Shown piece after piece: positions 17,093 to 25,608 of a stretch of DNA of 63,664 nucleotides (position 1 is its first letter; every line of letters begins with the position of its first letter). Under the pieces are notes generated by a model. It saw nothing but the letters and a program-made list of their open reading frames with translations, ran no database searches and had not been told where the DNA came from. Origin of the DNA: an uncultured Clostridia bacterium (GTDB taxonomy: Bacteria; Bacillota; Clostridia; Lachnospirales; CAG-274); assembly GCA_947630475.1 (NCBI GenBank), contig CANRHR010000013.1, positions 1-63,664 of the forward strand, given 5' to 3'. The position numbers were made by a program, and so were the translations under genes.

Positions 17093-17120
17093 AAATAGAT
17101 TTTAAAGCGCAGACAACTGT

Positions 17121-17157
17121 AAAAAAGTCCGCCGTCATAATATGCGGCAGACTTTTT
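17121..17157. terminator. Two-way terminator between convergent genes
   Basis: AAAAAAGTCCGCCG (17121-17134) pairs with TGCGGCAGACTTTTTG (17142-17157). The A and T runs serve the CBS gene on plus and the esterase gene on minus. Confidence 0.8.
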
Positions 17158-17163
17158 GTTTGT

Positions 17164-19350
17164 TTAAATATTGTTTTCATCTAATATCGGCTTATCCAAA
17201 ACATATATAAAGTAAAGCTCTTTAGCGGCTTTGGCTCTTGTTACTGTTTTCTTAGGCTCGAGAAGATTTCCGTTTTGCATTGAGCCTCTTTTAATGCCGT
17301 CTTCACTTCTTATAAGACCAAGATTATAAGCCTGTTCAACCTTTTGAGCATATTTTTCATCAATCTCATTTGTATCTAAAAGTGCTCCATATCCTACAAG
17401 AGGATAATATTGGGCTTCTTCGCCGACAAGATTCGGATCATAATTGGGATCATCCGGAGTTACGGTTGTTCCGTTGTATTCTGTCATATATTCCGGCTTA
17501 ACATAGCTATCATCGTTTTTTCCAAATCTAAGCATATATGCATCATATAAAACAGATGCCATAATCTCTCTTGTAAGCTTGCCGCAGTCAGCATAGTTGC
17601 TTTCAAATTCTCCGGTATTGATATCCCATATTTTTCCTACGGCAGTTATAAAATCTTGTGTATCCATTTCATCATCAGGATTAAAATTGCCCTGTGAATC
17701 TTTTTTCATAATGCCAAGTTTAACCATTTTTTCTATCTGGTTTCTATAATAGGAGCCTTCGCCTGTTATTGTATCGCTGCAAATCTCGGGATAAACTTCA
17801 GACCAATCATCTTTTTCAAGAGCTTCTTGAACAGTATCGCTTAAATATGAAAAGATTTCTTTGGCGTTTTTATCTCCCGTTAAGCTGCCGTCATATATTT
17901 CCTCTGCAATCATTCTTGTAAATTGTTTTGCGAGAGCTTCTTTAAAATGAGTTCCGTCTATCTTATTGTCAGGGTGACCGTTTGCATAGCTTCCTGAATT
18001 TGTTTTGCCCGGAGTTTCACCGGCTTCAAGGCTCATAACTATATTGAATAATGATTCTGCGCCAAGCTCGTTGTAATATTCAACGCTTTTTTTATTTAAA
18101 TCAACAAATGTCACATTTTCCTGTTTAACAACTTCCCTCATAACATCGGGAAATTTTCTGTCGGTAAAACTGTCTTTAAATTCTTCGCCTGGCTTAATAT
18201 TGGTATTGACTCTTGACATAGGCGTTACAAGAACAGGTATTATCCCTCTGGCATAGCAGGCAGGAAGATAAATGTCAGTTAAAAATTTTTTATACATTTC
18301 TTCTGTGGAGCCGCCGCCGAATCTTGCGTTTTCTCCGTCCGCAGTTCCTATTTTTGTTCCGTTCCTTTCGTCATTGTGACCGGATTGAATAAAGACAAAA
18401 TCTCCTCTTTTGCCTGTCATAAGTATATCATTCAATCTGCCCTCGGTGTACATTTGTTTAAGAGAGCGTCCTCCCATTGAATAATTTATCACATTTACCC
18501 TGCTGCTGTCGAATAAATCATCAAAAACCTGTCCCCAGCCGCACATTGGCGCTTCGTTATATGTATAAGTTTTTACGGTGGAATCTCCAACTGTAAATAT
18601 TGTTGGCTTTTCTGAAGAAGAGCGTTCATAAATTTCGATTGGAGTCAATTTTATATTCTTAATTCCAACTTCTTTATATGCTTTTTTGGGTTCTATTTCG
18701 ATATCTATGAAATCCAATCCGTTGGCATAATTATAGCTCCAAGTATTGCCGTCCCATTTGGCGTAATTTTTTATTTCAACCAAACCTGCCGCATCCCAAG
18801 CTCCACCCTTTTCTATTCGGGTAGACTGCATTGCGGAAACTGAAACAATGGTATTTTTTGAACCTGATGTGGTTTCAACTTCAATTTTATATCCTCCTGC
18901 AGGCGCTTTTATTCTAAAGATCATACCGCCAAAATTATGGGTTGTAGATTTGCTTAAATCTATTTCATTTCCGTTTTCGTCAACAAGATTAAATCTTGAG
19001 GAATCTTTTTCCTCTATATAAAAGCCGTCGTCAGATTGCTGTATTCTTGACGGATTGACTCTTCTTGGCGGCATGGCGCAGCTTTGCGAAACAAAACCCC
19101 AGCCGATTTCATCGGAATAAATGGGAGCTTTGCCGTTTACAGAGTTTACATTAATGCAGTCTTTTTTTTCTTGCTTTTCAAAATTAAAGGAATATTCATT
19201 TTTGCTGTTTTTTAAATCTGTATTGGTTTTATAAGACAAATTTGAATTTTCAAAATTTTTTGCAAAGCAAAAATTAACTCCTGTTGATGTTAAAATCGAA
19301 GCTGTCAGAACAAAAGCTGCAAATTTAAAAGCAATTTTCTTTTTTTTCAT
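17164..19350 (-). CDS. Secreted CE12-type rhamnogalacturonan acetylesterase with SLH-like repeats
   Basis: A 728-residue exported esterase. The signal peptide is about residues 1-31 (KKKKIAFKFAAFVLTASILTS...CFAK). After an N-terminal beta-sandwich region (about 60-230), an SGNH hydrolase domain (about 245-490) carries TVGDSTVKTY (block I Ser), NYSMGGRS (Gly), SGHNDE (Asn) and DGTHF (Asp/His dyad). These fit rhamnogalacturonan acetylesterases, which remove acetyl groups from the pectin backbone. The C-terminus has two SLH-like segments (YRNQIEKMVKLGIM and AQKVEQAYNLGLI), suggesting cell-wall attachment. The ATG at 19350 is preceded by AAGAGGTG. It is divergent from uxaB, which fits joint use in pectin breakdown. 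Confidence 0.88.
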   Translation of the reverse strand: MKKKKIAFKFAAFVLTASILTSTGVNFCFAKNFENSNLSYKTNTDLKNSKNEYSFNFEKQEKKDCINVNSVNGKAPIYSDEIGWGFVSQSCAMPPRRVNPSRIQQSDDGFYIEEKDSSRFNLVDENGNEIDLSKSTTHNFGGMIFRIKAPAGGYKIEVETTSGSKNTIVSVSAMQSTRIEKGGAWDAAGLVEIKNYAKWDGNTWSYNYANGLDFIDIEIEPKKAYKEVGIKNIKLTPIEIYERSSSEKPTIFTVGDSTVKTYTYNEAPMCGWGQVFDDLFDSSRVNVINYSMGGRSLKQMYTEGRLNDILMTGKRGDFVFIQSGHNDERNGTKIGTADGENARFGGGSTEEMYKKFLTDIYLPACYARGIIPVLVTPMSRVNTNIKPGEEFKDSFTDRKFPDVMREVVKQENVTFVDLNKKSVEYYNELGAESLFNIVMSLEAGETPGKTNSGSYANGHPDNKIDGTHFKEALAKQFTRMIAEEIYDGSLTGDKNAKEIFSYLSDTVQEALEKDDWSEVYPEICSDTITGEGSYYRNQIEKMVKLGIMKKDSQGNFNPDDEMDTQDFITAVGKIWDINTGEFESNYADCGKLTREIMASVLYDAYMLRFGKNDDSYVKPEYMTEYNGTTVTPDDPNYDPNLVGEEAQYYPLVGYGALLDTNEIDEKYAQKVEQAYNLGLIRSEDGIKRGSMQNGNLLEPKKTVTRAKAAKELYFIYVLDKPILDENNI

Positions 19351-19877
19351 AGAATACACCTCTTAAAAAAATATATAAAAATTAGTAAAGCCGTTTTTTT
19401 ACGTACTCATAATTAACAGTAAGTACCTGCTAATTAAATTATACCATAAAATAATTGGATTGTTTATAACATTATTGCATAAATATATAAGCTATTTTTT
19501 GTTGATAACTTCTTTATTGGTACAACTAATTAACGTTTATGTTTTATCGCAAAACAATGTTTTTTGACAGTTGAAATAAAAAAGCAATAAATTTTTTATC
19601 GTTAAAATGCAATTGATGAAAAAAGAATTTATAAAATGCTGTCTTTTATGCATTTTGTACATTTACAGTTAAAATTTTAGGTAAAGTTTTTAAAAATTAA
19701 TTGATTTTTCTGTGAAATTGGTGTAACATATATACAAGCAATAATATCAATGAATAATTTTGTAAAAAGTACAGAGTTATCCATTTCGGTCGGCTTTAAA
19801 TATGCTTCAGAGACATATTTGATTTCGGTCGAGTTTATTAAAACTATTTTTAATGAAAATCGGAGGGCGAAATCTAC
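19351..19877. promoter_or_regulatory. Divergent regulatory region, esterase and uxaBAC
   Basis: This 527-bp spacer has a TATAAT on minus (19438-19443) with a TAACA-like -35 for the esterase. For uxaB, TTGATT (19701-19706), 17 bases, TAACAT (19724-19729) is a fair promoter. Downstream, a 10-base direct repeat ATTTCGGTCG (19783-19792 and 19822-19831) brackets a hairpin AAATATG/CATATTT (19798-19804, 19814-19820). That is a plausible operator or RNA element for uronate control. A GAGTACG repeat fragment occurs on minus near 19400. Confidence 0.55.
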
Positions 19878-21416
19878 ATGGAAAAATTAAACAGAAGTCT
19901 TTTATCAAACGGTTTTAAATTTAACGATGATTTAAAAATAGGCTCTACCAAGGAAATGCCTGAAAGAGTTATTCAGTTCGGAGAGGGTAACTTCTTAAGA
20001 GCTTTCGTTGATTATATGTTTAACGAAATCAACGCACAGGATTTGTTTACAGGCGGAATTACACTTGTTCAGCCTATTGCCGGAGGCGATTTTTTAAGAA
20101 ATGTTCTTAATGAGCAGGAGGGACTTTATACCCTTATAGCAAGAGGACGTGAAAACGGTGAAAAAGTAACGGACAAAACCCTTATTACCTGCGTAAACAG
20201 GTGCATTAATCCTTATTCCGATTTTGAAACTTATAACAGCTGCGCAAAAAATCCGGAGCTTAGATTTGTTGTTTCAAATACAACCGAAGCAGGCATCACT
20301 TGGAAAGAAGAAGCTATGGTTACAGATGTTCCTCAGGATTCTTTCCCGGCTAAGGTTTGCAATTTCCTTTATTTAAGATTTAAAGAATTTAACGGCGCAG
20401 AGGATAAAGGCCTTGTATTTCTTCCTTGCGAGCTTATCGATGATAACGGAAAGATGCTTAAAAAATATGTTTTGCAGCACGCTGAAAATTGGAAGCTTGG
20501 AGATGATTTTAAAAACTGGATCGAAAATGCCTGTGTATTCACATCTACTCTCGTTGACAGAATAGTTACAGGTTATCCACGTGCCGAGGCTAAGGATTTA
20601 TGCGAGCAGTTTGGCTATGAGGACAATGCTATAGATACAAGTGAAATATTCCATACTTGGGTTATAGAAGGTCCTGCAGAGCTTGAAAAAGAGCTTCCTT
20701 TCCCTAAAGCAGGCCTTAAGGTTATTTACACTCCGGATGTTAAGCCTTATAAAAAACGTAAGGTAAGAATTTTAAACGGCGCACATACCTGCTCTGTTCT
20801 TGCTGCATTTCTTGCAGGAAAAGATACTGTCGGAGAACTGATGGATGACAGCAAATTTTATACTTATCTTGAAAAGGTATTAAATAATGAGATTATACCT
20901 ACAATACAAGGCCCGGATCTTTCCTATGAAGATCTTAAATCATTTGCCGATGCTGTGTTTGACAGATTTAAAAATCCATTTATAAGACATGAGCTTTTAA
21001 GCATTTCACTTAACTCTACATCAAAATTTGAGGCTCGTGTTCTTCATACTATTCAGGAGTATATCGAGAAAAATAAATCTCTGCCTAAGATACTTACATT
21101 CTCCTTTGCGGCTTACATAGCATTTTATCGTGGAGATAAAATTGTTGACGGCGCTTTGATTGGTACCAGAAATTCAGCTGAATATCCTATTAAGGACGAT
21201 GCCGATGTGCTTGAATTTTACAAAGCAGCTTGGGCTGAAACAGATATCTCCGATAAGGCAAGCGTTGCTGCACTTGTTAAAAAGGTATGCGCAAATGAAA
21301 AAATGTGGTTTGGCGATTTGAACAAGCTTGAAGGCTTTGCTCAGACTGTAACAGATCACTTGTTTGCAATACTTAACGACGGCGTTGAGGCTGAAGTTGA
21401 TAAGGTATTGGCATAG
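19878..21416 (+). CDS. uxaB: Tagaturonate reductase (altronate oxidoreductase)
   Basis: Reduces D-tagaturonate to D-altronate with NADH in galacturonate catabolism. It is 512 residues, close to the family norm of about 480-500. The mannitol-dehydrogenase-type N-terminal nucleotide region shows RVIQFGEGNFLRAFVDYMF (about 30-48), then FVVSNTTEAGI. The catalytic domain has KKRKVRILNGAHTCS with the conserved Lys/Asn/His set (about 295-310). The start is ATG at 19878 after GGAGG. It is the first gene of uxaB-uxaA-uxaC, which together turn galacturonate into 2-keto-3-deoxygluconate. Confidence 0.95.
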   Translation: MEKLNRSLLSNGFKFNDDLKIGSTKEMPERVIQFGEGNFLRAFVDYMFNEINAQDLFTGGITLVQPIAGGDFLRNVLNEQEGLYTLIARGRENGEKVTDKTLITCVNRCINPYSDFETYNSCAKNPELRFVVSNTTEAGITWKEEAMVTDVPQDSFPAKVCNFLYLRFKEFNGAEDKGLVFLPCELIDDNGKMLKKYVLQHAENWKLGDDFKNWIENACVFTSTLVDRIVTGYPRAEAKDLCEQFGYEDNAIDTSEIFHTWVIEGPAELEKELPFPKAGLKVIYTPDVKPYKKRKVRILNGAHTCSVLAAFLAGKDTVGELMDDSKFYTYLEKVLNNEIIPTIQGPDLSYEDLKSFADAVFDRFKNPFIRHELLSISLNSTSKFEARVLHTIQEYIEKNKSLPKILTFSFAAYIAFYRGDKIVDGALIGTRNSAEYPIKDDADVLEFYKAAWAETDISDKASVAALVKKVCANEKMWFGDLNKLEGFAQTVTDHLFAILNDGVEAEVDKVLA

Positions 21417-21535
21417 TTTTTGTGTGATGGAATGAATTTTCCGTCTGCTTTAGATAAAATATGGATGCTCCGTATATTTTGCGGAGTATCCGCCACATTG
21501 GAAATAAAAACTTCTTAACTATACGGGAGGTCAAA

Positions 21536-23014
21536 ATGCAGACAAATAATGCAATCAGAATTAATGATAATGATAATGTTGTAGTGGCTTTGCGTAATAT
21601 TCAGGCAGGAGAAGATGTTGCAGGCGTTAAGGCTGCCGAAAATATTGACAGAGGTCATAAAATGGCATTGATTGATATTAAAGAAGGAGAAAATATTGTA
21701 AAATATGGTTATCCAATCGGTCATGCCACCAAAGATATTAAAAAAGGCGAGTGGATTCACACTCATAATCTTAAGACAAACCTTAAGGGTCTTCTTGAAT
21801 ATACATATGAGCCTAAGCTTAATCCTATTAAAGCAGATAAAAAAGCTACATTTATGGGATATAACAGAAAAGACGGCTCTGTCGGCATAAGGAATGAAAT
21901 CTGGATTGTAAACACTGTTGGTTGTGTAAACAAAGTTTCTGAAAGAATTGCTCAGCTTGCCAACGAAAAATTTGCAGGCAGAACAGACGGTATTTTTAAT
22001 TTTGTTCATCCTTTCGGATGTTCACAGCTCAGTGAGGATCACGAAAATACACAGAAGCTGCTGGCAGGTATGGTAAGGCATCCTAATGCAGCGGCTGTCC
22101 TTGTTTTGAGCCTTGGCTGCGAAAACAATAATATAAATGAATTTAAAAAAGTTTTGGGTGAATATGATGAGCAAAGAGTTAAGTTTTTGATTGCTCAGGA
22201 TTATGAAGATGAGGTTGGAGAGGCTCTTAAAATAATTGAAGAGCTTGTTGAATATGCCGAAAGCTTTAAGCAGGAGGAAATCGATGCATCAAAGCTTGTT
22301 ATAGGCTTGAAGTGCGGCGGTTCAGACGGTTTTTCAGGCATTACGGCAAATCCTCTTGTCGGCCGTATCTCTGATATGCTTGTTGCGCATAACGGCACGA
22401 CTGTTTTATCCGAGGTTCCCGAAATGTTCGGCGCTGAAACTATTCTTATGAACAGATGTGAAACTCCGGAGCTTTTTGATCAGACGGTAGCGCTTATCAA
22501 CAATTTTAAATCCTACTTTATGAGATATAATCAAGAAGTTTATGAAAATCCATCACCCGGAAATAAAAAAGGCGGAATCTCAACTCTTGAAGATAAATCA
22601 TTGGGCTGCACTCAAAAGGGCGGAACAAGTAATGTAAAGGCTGTTCTTGATTATGCGCAAAAAGCGACCGTTCATGGTCTTAATCTTTTAAGAGGACCCG
22701 GAAATGATATTGTTGCGATAACCGGTTTGATGGCTTCAGGCTGCCATATTATCCTTTTTACAACAGGAAGAGGAACACCGGTGGGAGCGCCTGTTCCTAC
22801 AATTAAAATTTCAACGAACTCAGAGCTTGCAAATAAAAAGAAAGATTGGATCGACTTTAATGCAGGTCAGCTTCTTGAGGGTAAAACTATGGATGAACTG
22901 TCTGAAGAATTCTTTGAATTTATACTTAAGGTTGCATCTAAAGAAATAAGAACTAAAAACGAAATTCATAATTACAGAGAAATTTCAATATTTAAAGATG
23001 GCGTAACACTTTAA
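21536..23014 (+). CDS. uxaA: Altronate dehydratase
   Basis: Dehydrates D-altronate to 2-keto-3-deoxygluconate; 492 residues. An N-terminal SAF domain (about 1-95: DNVVVALRNIQAGEDV) is followed by the UxaA/GarD domain (about 105-490). That domain has GYNRKDGSVGIRNEIWIVNTVGC, HPFGCSQLSEDHENT, VIGLKCGGSDGFSGITANPLVG and GCTQKGGT. The Cys and His residues there match the iron-binding positions of the family. The ATG at 21536 has GGGAGG just upstream; a longer frame from 21461 has no ribosome site. It lies 119 bases after uxaB and 38 before uxaC in one operon. Confidence 0.95.
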   Translation: MQTNNAIRINDNDNVVVALRNIQAGEDVAGVKAAENIDRGHKMALIDIKEGENIVKYGYPIGHATKDIKKGEWIHTHNLKTNLKGLLEYTYEPKLNPIKADKKATFMGYNRKDGSVGIRNEIWIVNTVGCVNKVSERIAQLANEKFAGRTDGIFNFVHPFGCSQLSEDHENTQKLLAGMVRHPNAAAVLVLSLGCENNNINEFKKVLGEYDEQRVKFLIAQDYEDEVGEALKIIEELVEYAESFKQEEIDASKLVIGLKCGGSDGFSGITANPLVGRISDMLVAHNGTTVLSEVPEMFGAETILMNRCETPELFDQTVALINNFKSYFMRYNQEVYENPSPGNKKGGISTLEDKSLGCTQKGGTSNVKAVLDYAQKATVHGLNLLRGPGNDIVAITGLMASGCHIILFTTGRGTPVGAPVPTIKISTNSELANKKKDWIDFNAGQLLEGKTMDELSEEFFEFILKVASKEIRTKNEIHNYREISIFKDGVTL

Positions 23015-23052
23015 GATATCGTTAATATAAAATAGAATTTGGAGGCTAAAAA

Positions 23053-24456
23053 ATGAATTTTATCAATGAAGATTTTTTATTAAAATCAGAAACGGCTAAA
23101 AAACTGTTCCATGAATATGCAAAATCTGAACCTATTTTTGATTTTCACTGCCATTTAAGTCCGAAAGAAATTTATGAAAATAAAAATTTTTCCGATATAA
23201 CAGAAGTTTGGCTTGGCGGAGATCATTATAAATGGAGAGCTATGCGTTCTTTAGGCATTGATGAGAGCATAATTACAGGCAAAGATGCAGACAGCTTTGA
23301 AAAATTTGAAAAATGGGCTGAAACAATTCAATATGCTATAGGAAATCCGTTATATCATTGGACTCATCTTGAGCTTCAAAGATTTTTTGATATTTATGAG
23401 CCGCTGACGAAAGAGAGCGCAAGAAGAATTTATGATAAAATTAATTCTCTTCTTTCAAGAGATGATTTTAAGGTTTGCGAGCTTATTAAAAAATCAAATG
23501 TAAAATTTATTAATACTACCGATGATCCTGCCGATACGCTTGAATGGCATAAGCTCCTTAGAGAAGAAAAGGATCTCGGATTTAAGGTATTTCCTGCATT
23601 CAGACCGGATAAGGCTTTGAATATCGATGCAAAAACATTTGCTGATTATATTAAAACCCTTGGTGAAGCAGGCGGAAAAGAAATTAAAACATTTGCAGAT
23701 TTGACTTCTGTTTTGGAATCAAGAATGGATCTGTTTGGTGAAATGGGCTGCTGTGCATCCGATCATGCTTTTACTTATGTTCCATGCGTTAAAGCAAGTG
23801 AAGCTGAGATTGATTCTATTCTTGCAAAGGCTCTTAATGGCGAGGCTGTTTGTGTTGATGAAATAGACAAATACAAAACAGCGCTTATGCTTTTCTTAGG
23901 CGCTCAGTACGCTAAAAGAGGATGGGCTATGGAAATGCATATGAATATCAAGAGGGATAACAATACTAAGATGTTTGAAAAGATGGGCCCTGATACAGGC
24001 TTTGATTGTATTTCAGACTGGTCAAGCGCAGAAGGCCTTACAAATCTACTTGATGCATTGGCATATAACGATAATCTTCCAAAAACTATTATATTTGCGG
24101 GAAATCCTGCCGATAATCAGGTTTTCGGAACTATTTTGGGCTGCTTCCAGTCAAGCGATGCTCCGTCTAAAATACAGTTTGGTACAGCTTGGTGGTTTAA
24201 TGACAACAAAGATGGTATGGAGGCTCAAATTAAGGCTCTCGGAAATCTTGGCGTTCTTGGCAAGTTTATCGGAATGCTTACGGATTCAAGAAGCTTCCTT
24301 TCTTATCCAAGGCATGAATATTTCAGAAGAATTTTATGCAATATTATAGGTCAGTGGATTGAAGACGGCGAGTATGCGGATGATATTGAATTTGCAGGCA
24401 AGCTGGTTAAAGATATTTGTTTTGGCAATGCTGTAAATTACTTTAATGTTAAATAA
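23053..24456 (+). CDS. uxaC: Glucuronate/galacturonate isomerase
   Basis: Isomerises D-galacturonate to D-tagaturonate (and D-glucuronate to D-fructuronate); 467 residues, the normal length. Family features include IFDFHCHLSPKEIYEN with the metal-binding His pair (about residue 31), the LGGDHYKWRAMRSLGI segment, and the C-terminal SFLSYPRHEYFRRILC. GGAGG precedes the ATG at 23053. It completes the operon after uxaB and uxaA. No fructuronate reductase (uxuB) or mannonate dehydratase (uxuA) is seen, so the galacturonate branch is the one supported here. Confidence 0.96.
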   Translation: MNFINEDFLLKSETAKKLFHEYAKSEPIFDFHCHLSPKEIYENKNFSDITEVWLGGDHYKWRAMRSLGIDESIITGKDADSFEKFEKWAETIQYAIGNPLYHWTHLELQRFFDIYEPLTKESARRIYDKINSLLSRDDFKVCELIKKSNVKFINTTDDPADTLEWHKLLREEKDLGFKVFPAFRPDKALNIDAKTFADYIKTLGEAGGKEIKTFADLTSVLESRMDLFGEMGCCASDHAFTYVPCVKASEAEIDSILAKALNGEAVCVDEIDKYKTALMLFLGAQYAKRGWAMEMHMNIKRDNNTKMFEKMGPDTGFDCISDWSSAEGLTNLLDALAYNDNLPKTIIFAGNPADNQVFGTILGCFQSSDAPSKIQFGTAWWFNDNKDGMEAQIKALGNLGVLGKFIGMLTDSRSFLSYPRHEYFRRILCNIIGQWIEDGEYADDIEFAGKLVKDICFGNAVNYFNVK

Positions 24457-24497
24457 TATACGGATTATTTAAATAAAAAATGTCTGTATAATGATGT

Positions 24498-24540
24498 AAA
24501 AAAAGTTCTCCTTAATATAATTTTCGGAGAACTTTTTTTA
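24498..24540 (+). terminator. Terminator of the uxaBAC operon
   Basis: AAAAAAAGTTCTCC pairs with GGAGAACTTTTTTT across a 14-base loop, with a T-run on both strands. It lies about 40 bases after the uxaC stop. Confidence 0.85.
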
Positions 24541-24629
24541 TTATATTTTTGTGTTTTTATAATATCATAAATTAAGATTGAAAGCAGTAAAATAGTATTA
24601 AAACATTATTAAAAATCGGAGGTGATTTT

Positions 24630-25040
24630 TTGAAAGATGACAAAAAAAATAAGAAAAATATAAAAATTGAAAATATAAGTGTATTTTCAGGAATAATAAA
24701 AGGATTGGGAATAGGTTATGCAATAACAGCAGCTATTTTTATTATTTATGCCTGTTTAATTACATACACACAAATGACAGAAAAAAATATTCATATTATA
24801 GTTATGCTAACAACTACAATTTCTGTTTTGGCGGCAGGAATAACAACGGCGTCGGGGGCTGAAAAAAGAGGATGGCTTTATGGAATGCTCAGCGGTTTTT
24901 TATATGTTGTTATAATGATTATGATTGGCGTAATTATATCCCCAACCGTAAAATTAGGCTCAAAAACATTTATGCTTGCGGTTTTATCTTTGGCAGGCGG
25001 AGGTTTGGGAGGAATTATCGGAATCAATATAAAAAAATAG
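24630..25040 (+). CDS. TIGR04086-like small membrane protein
   Basis: A 136-residue protein with a lysine-rich cytoplasmic start and four membrane helices (about 24-46, 52-75, 82-102, 112-133). The glycine-rich last helix (LSLAGGGLGGIIGINIKK) and overall layout match the TIGR04086 / YrzE-type family of Firmicutes, whose function is unknown. The start is TTG at 24630 with GGAGGTGAT directly upstream. It lies just before the SCIFF gene, a neighbourhood I recall for this family in Clostridia. The gap of 225 bases with a repeat argues against a single transcript. Confidence 0.75.
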   Translation: MKDDKKNKKNIKIENISVFSGIIKGLGIGYAITAAIFIIYACLITYTQMTEKNIHIIVMLTTTISVLAAGITTASGAEKRGWLYGMLSGFLYVVIMIMIGVIISPTVKLGSKTFMLAVLSLAGGGLGGIIGINIKK

Positions 25041-25083
25041 TATTGCATTTATTTGAAAATATGTTAAAATAATTATCATGGTT

Positions 25084-25229
25084 TATCGACAAGCAAGGCT
25101 GATGTCTTTTGGAGAATGAATACTTGCTGTTATTATTAGTGAAAGCACAAATTTCACCGATAATAAAGGCTTCAACAGAAGCCGTCGAATATGAGTACGC
25201 AGCATAAGCGAAGTACGAATATCATTGAC
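25084..25229 (+). repeat. AAGTAAG/GTACGAATATCATT composite repeat
   Basis: TTATCGACAAGCAAGGCTG...ATACTTGCTG begins the unit and GAAGTACGAATATCATTGAC (25211-25230) ends it. The same tail occurs near 40.97 and 41.54 kb. The middle, with TTCACCGATAATAAAGGCTTC, is particular to this copy. A TTGCAT-N16-TAAAAT promoter-like sequence (25043-25070) lies just before it and may start the SCIFF transcript. Confidence 0.6.
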
Positions 25230-25265
25230 TTGCATTTTTAAATTTTTAATACGGAGGCTTCATAA

Positions 25266-25409
25266 ATGAAACATATCAAATCATTAAATGTTAAACTGCT
25301 TCAAAATACTATGACTAAAGGCGGCTGCGGAGAATGTCAAACATCATGTCAGTCAGCGTGCAAAACTTCTTGTACGGTTGCCAATCAATTTTGTGAAAGC
25401 ATAAAATAA
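25266..25409 (+). CDS. scfA: SCIFF ranthipeptide precursor (six cysteines in forty-five)
   Basis: A 47-residue peptide, too short for most gene finders. It begins MKHIKSLNVKLLQNTM, the conserved leader, and carries the core GGCGECQTSCQSACKTSC followed by TVANQFCESIK. The six Cys are at residues 21, 24, 28, 32, 36 and 43. This is the SCIFF peptide found across Clostridia, in which a radical-SAM enzyme makes Cys thioether links. GGAGG lies before the ATG at 25266. The matching maturase gene follows 199 bases downstream. Mature product and role are debated; some ranthipeptides have been linked to population-level regulation. Confidence 0.95.
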   Translation: MKHIKSLNVKLLQNTMTKGGCGECQTSCQSACKTSCTVANQFCESIK

Positions 25410-25608
25410 TTTTAAATTGATTTTATCCTGCTGAGCAGGTTTCTGCATCAAGAGCCGAAAAATTATCGGCGCCTTGAAACGGATTTATTATGCTTTTGTC
25501 GGAGGCTGCGGATATTTTTATTTGCAGCCTTTTAGTTTTTATATAAAATCAAAAGAAGCCGATGAATATTTGCGCTTCATAAAAAACTGCAAAGGAGAAG
25601 TCAACCTA

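Noticed and set aside
21515..22009. 164-codon minus-strand frame within uxaA
   Set aside because: Shadow frame opposite a conserved coding region, no ribosome site.
25474..25608. 45-residue N-terminal extension of the SCIFF maturase
   Set aside because: It would start at TTG without a ribosome site, while the ATG at 25609 has AAAGGAG at good distance.
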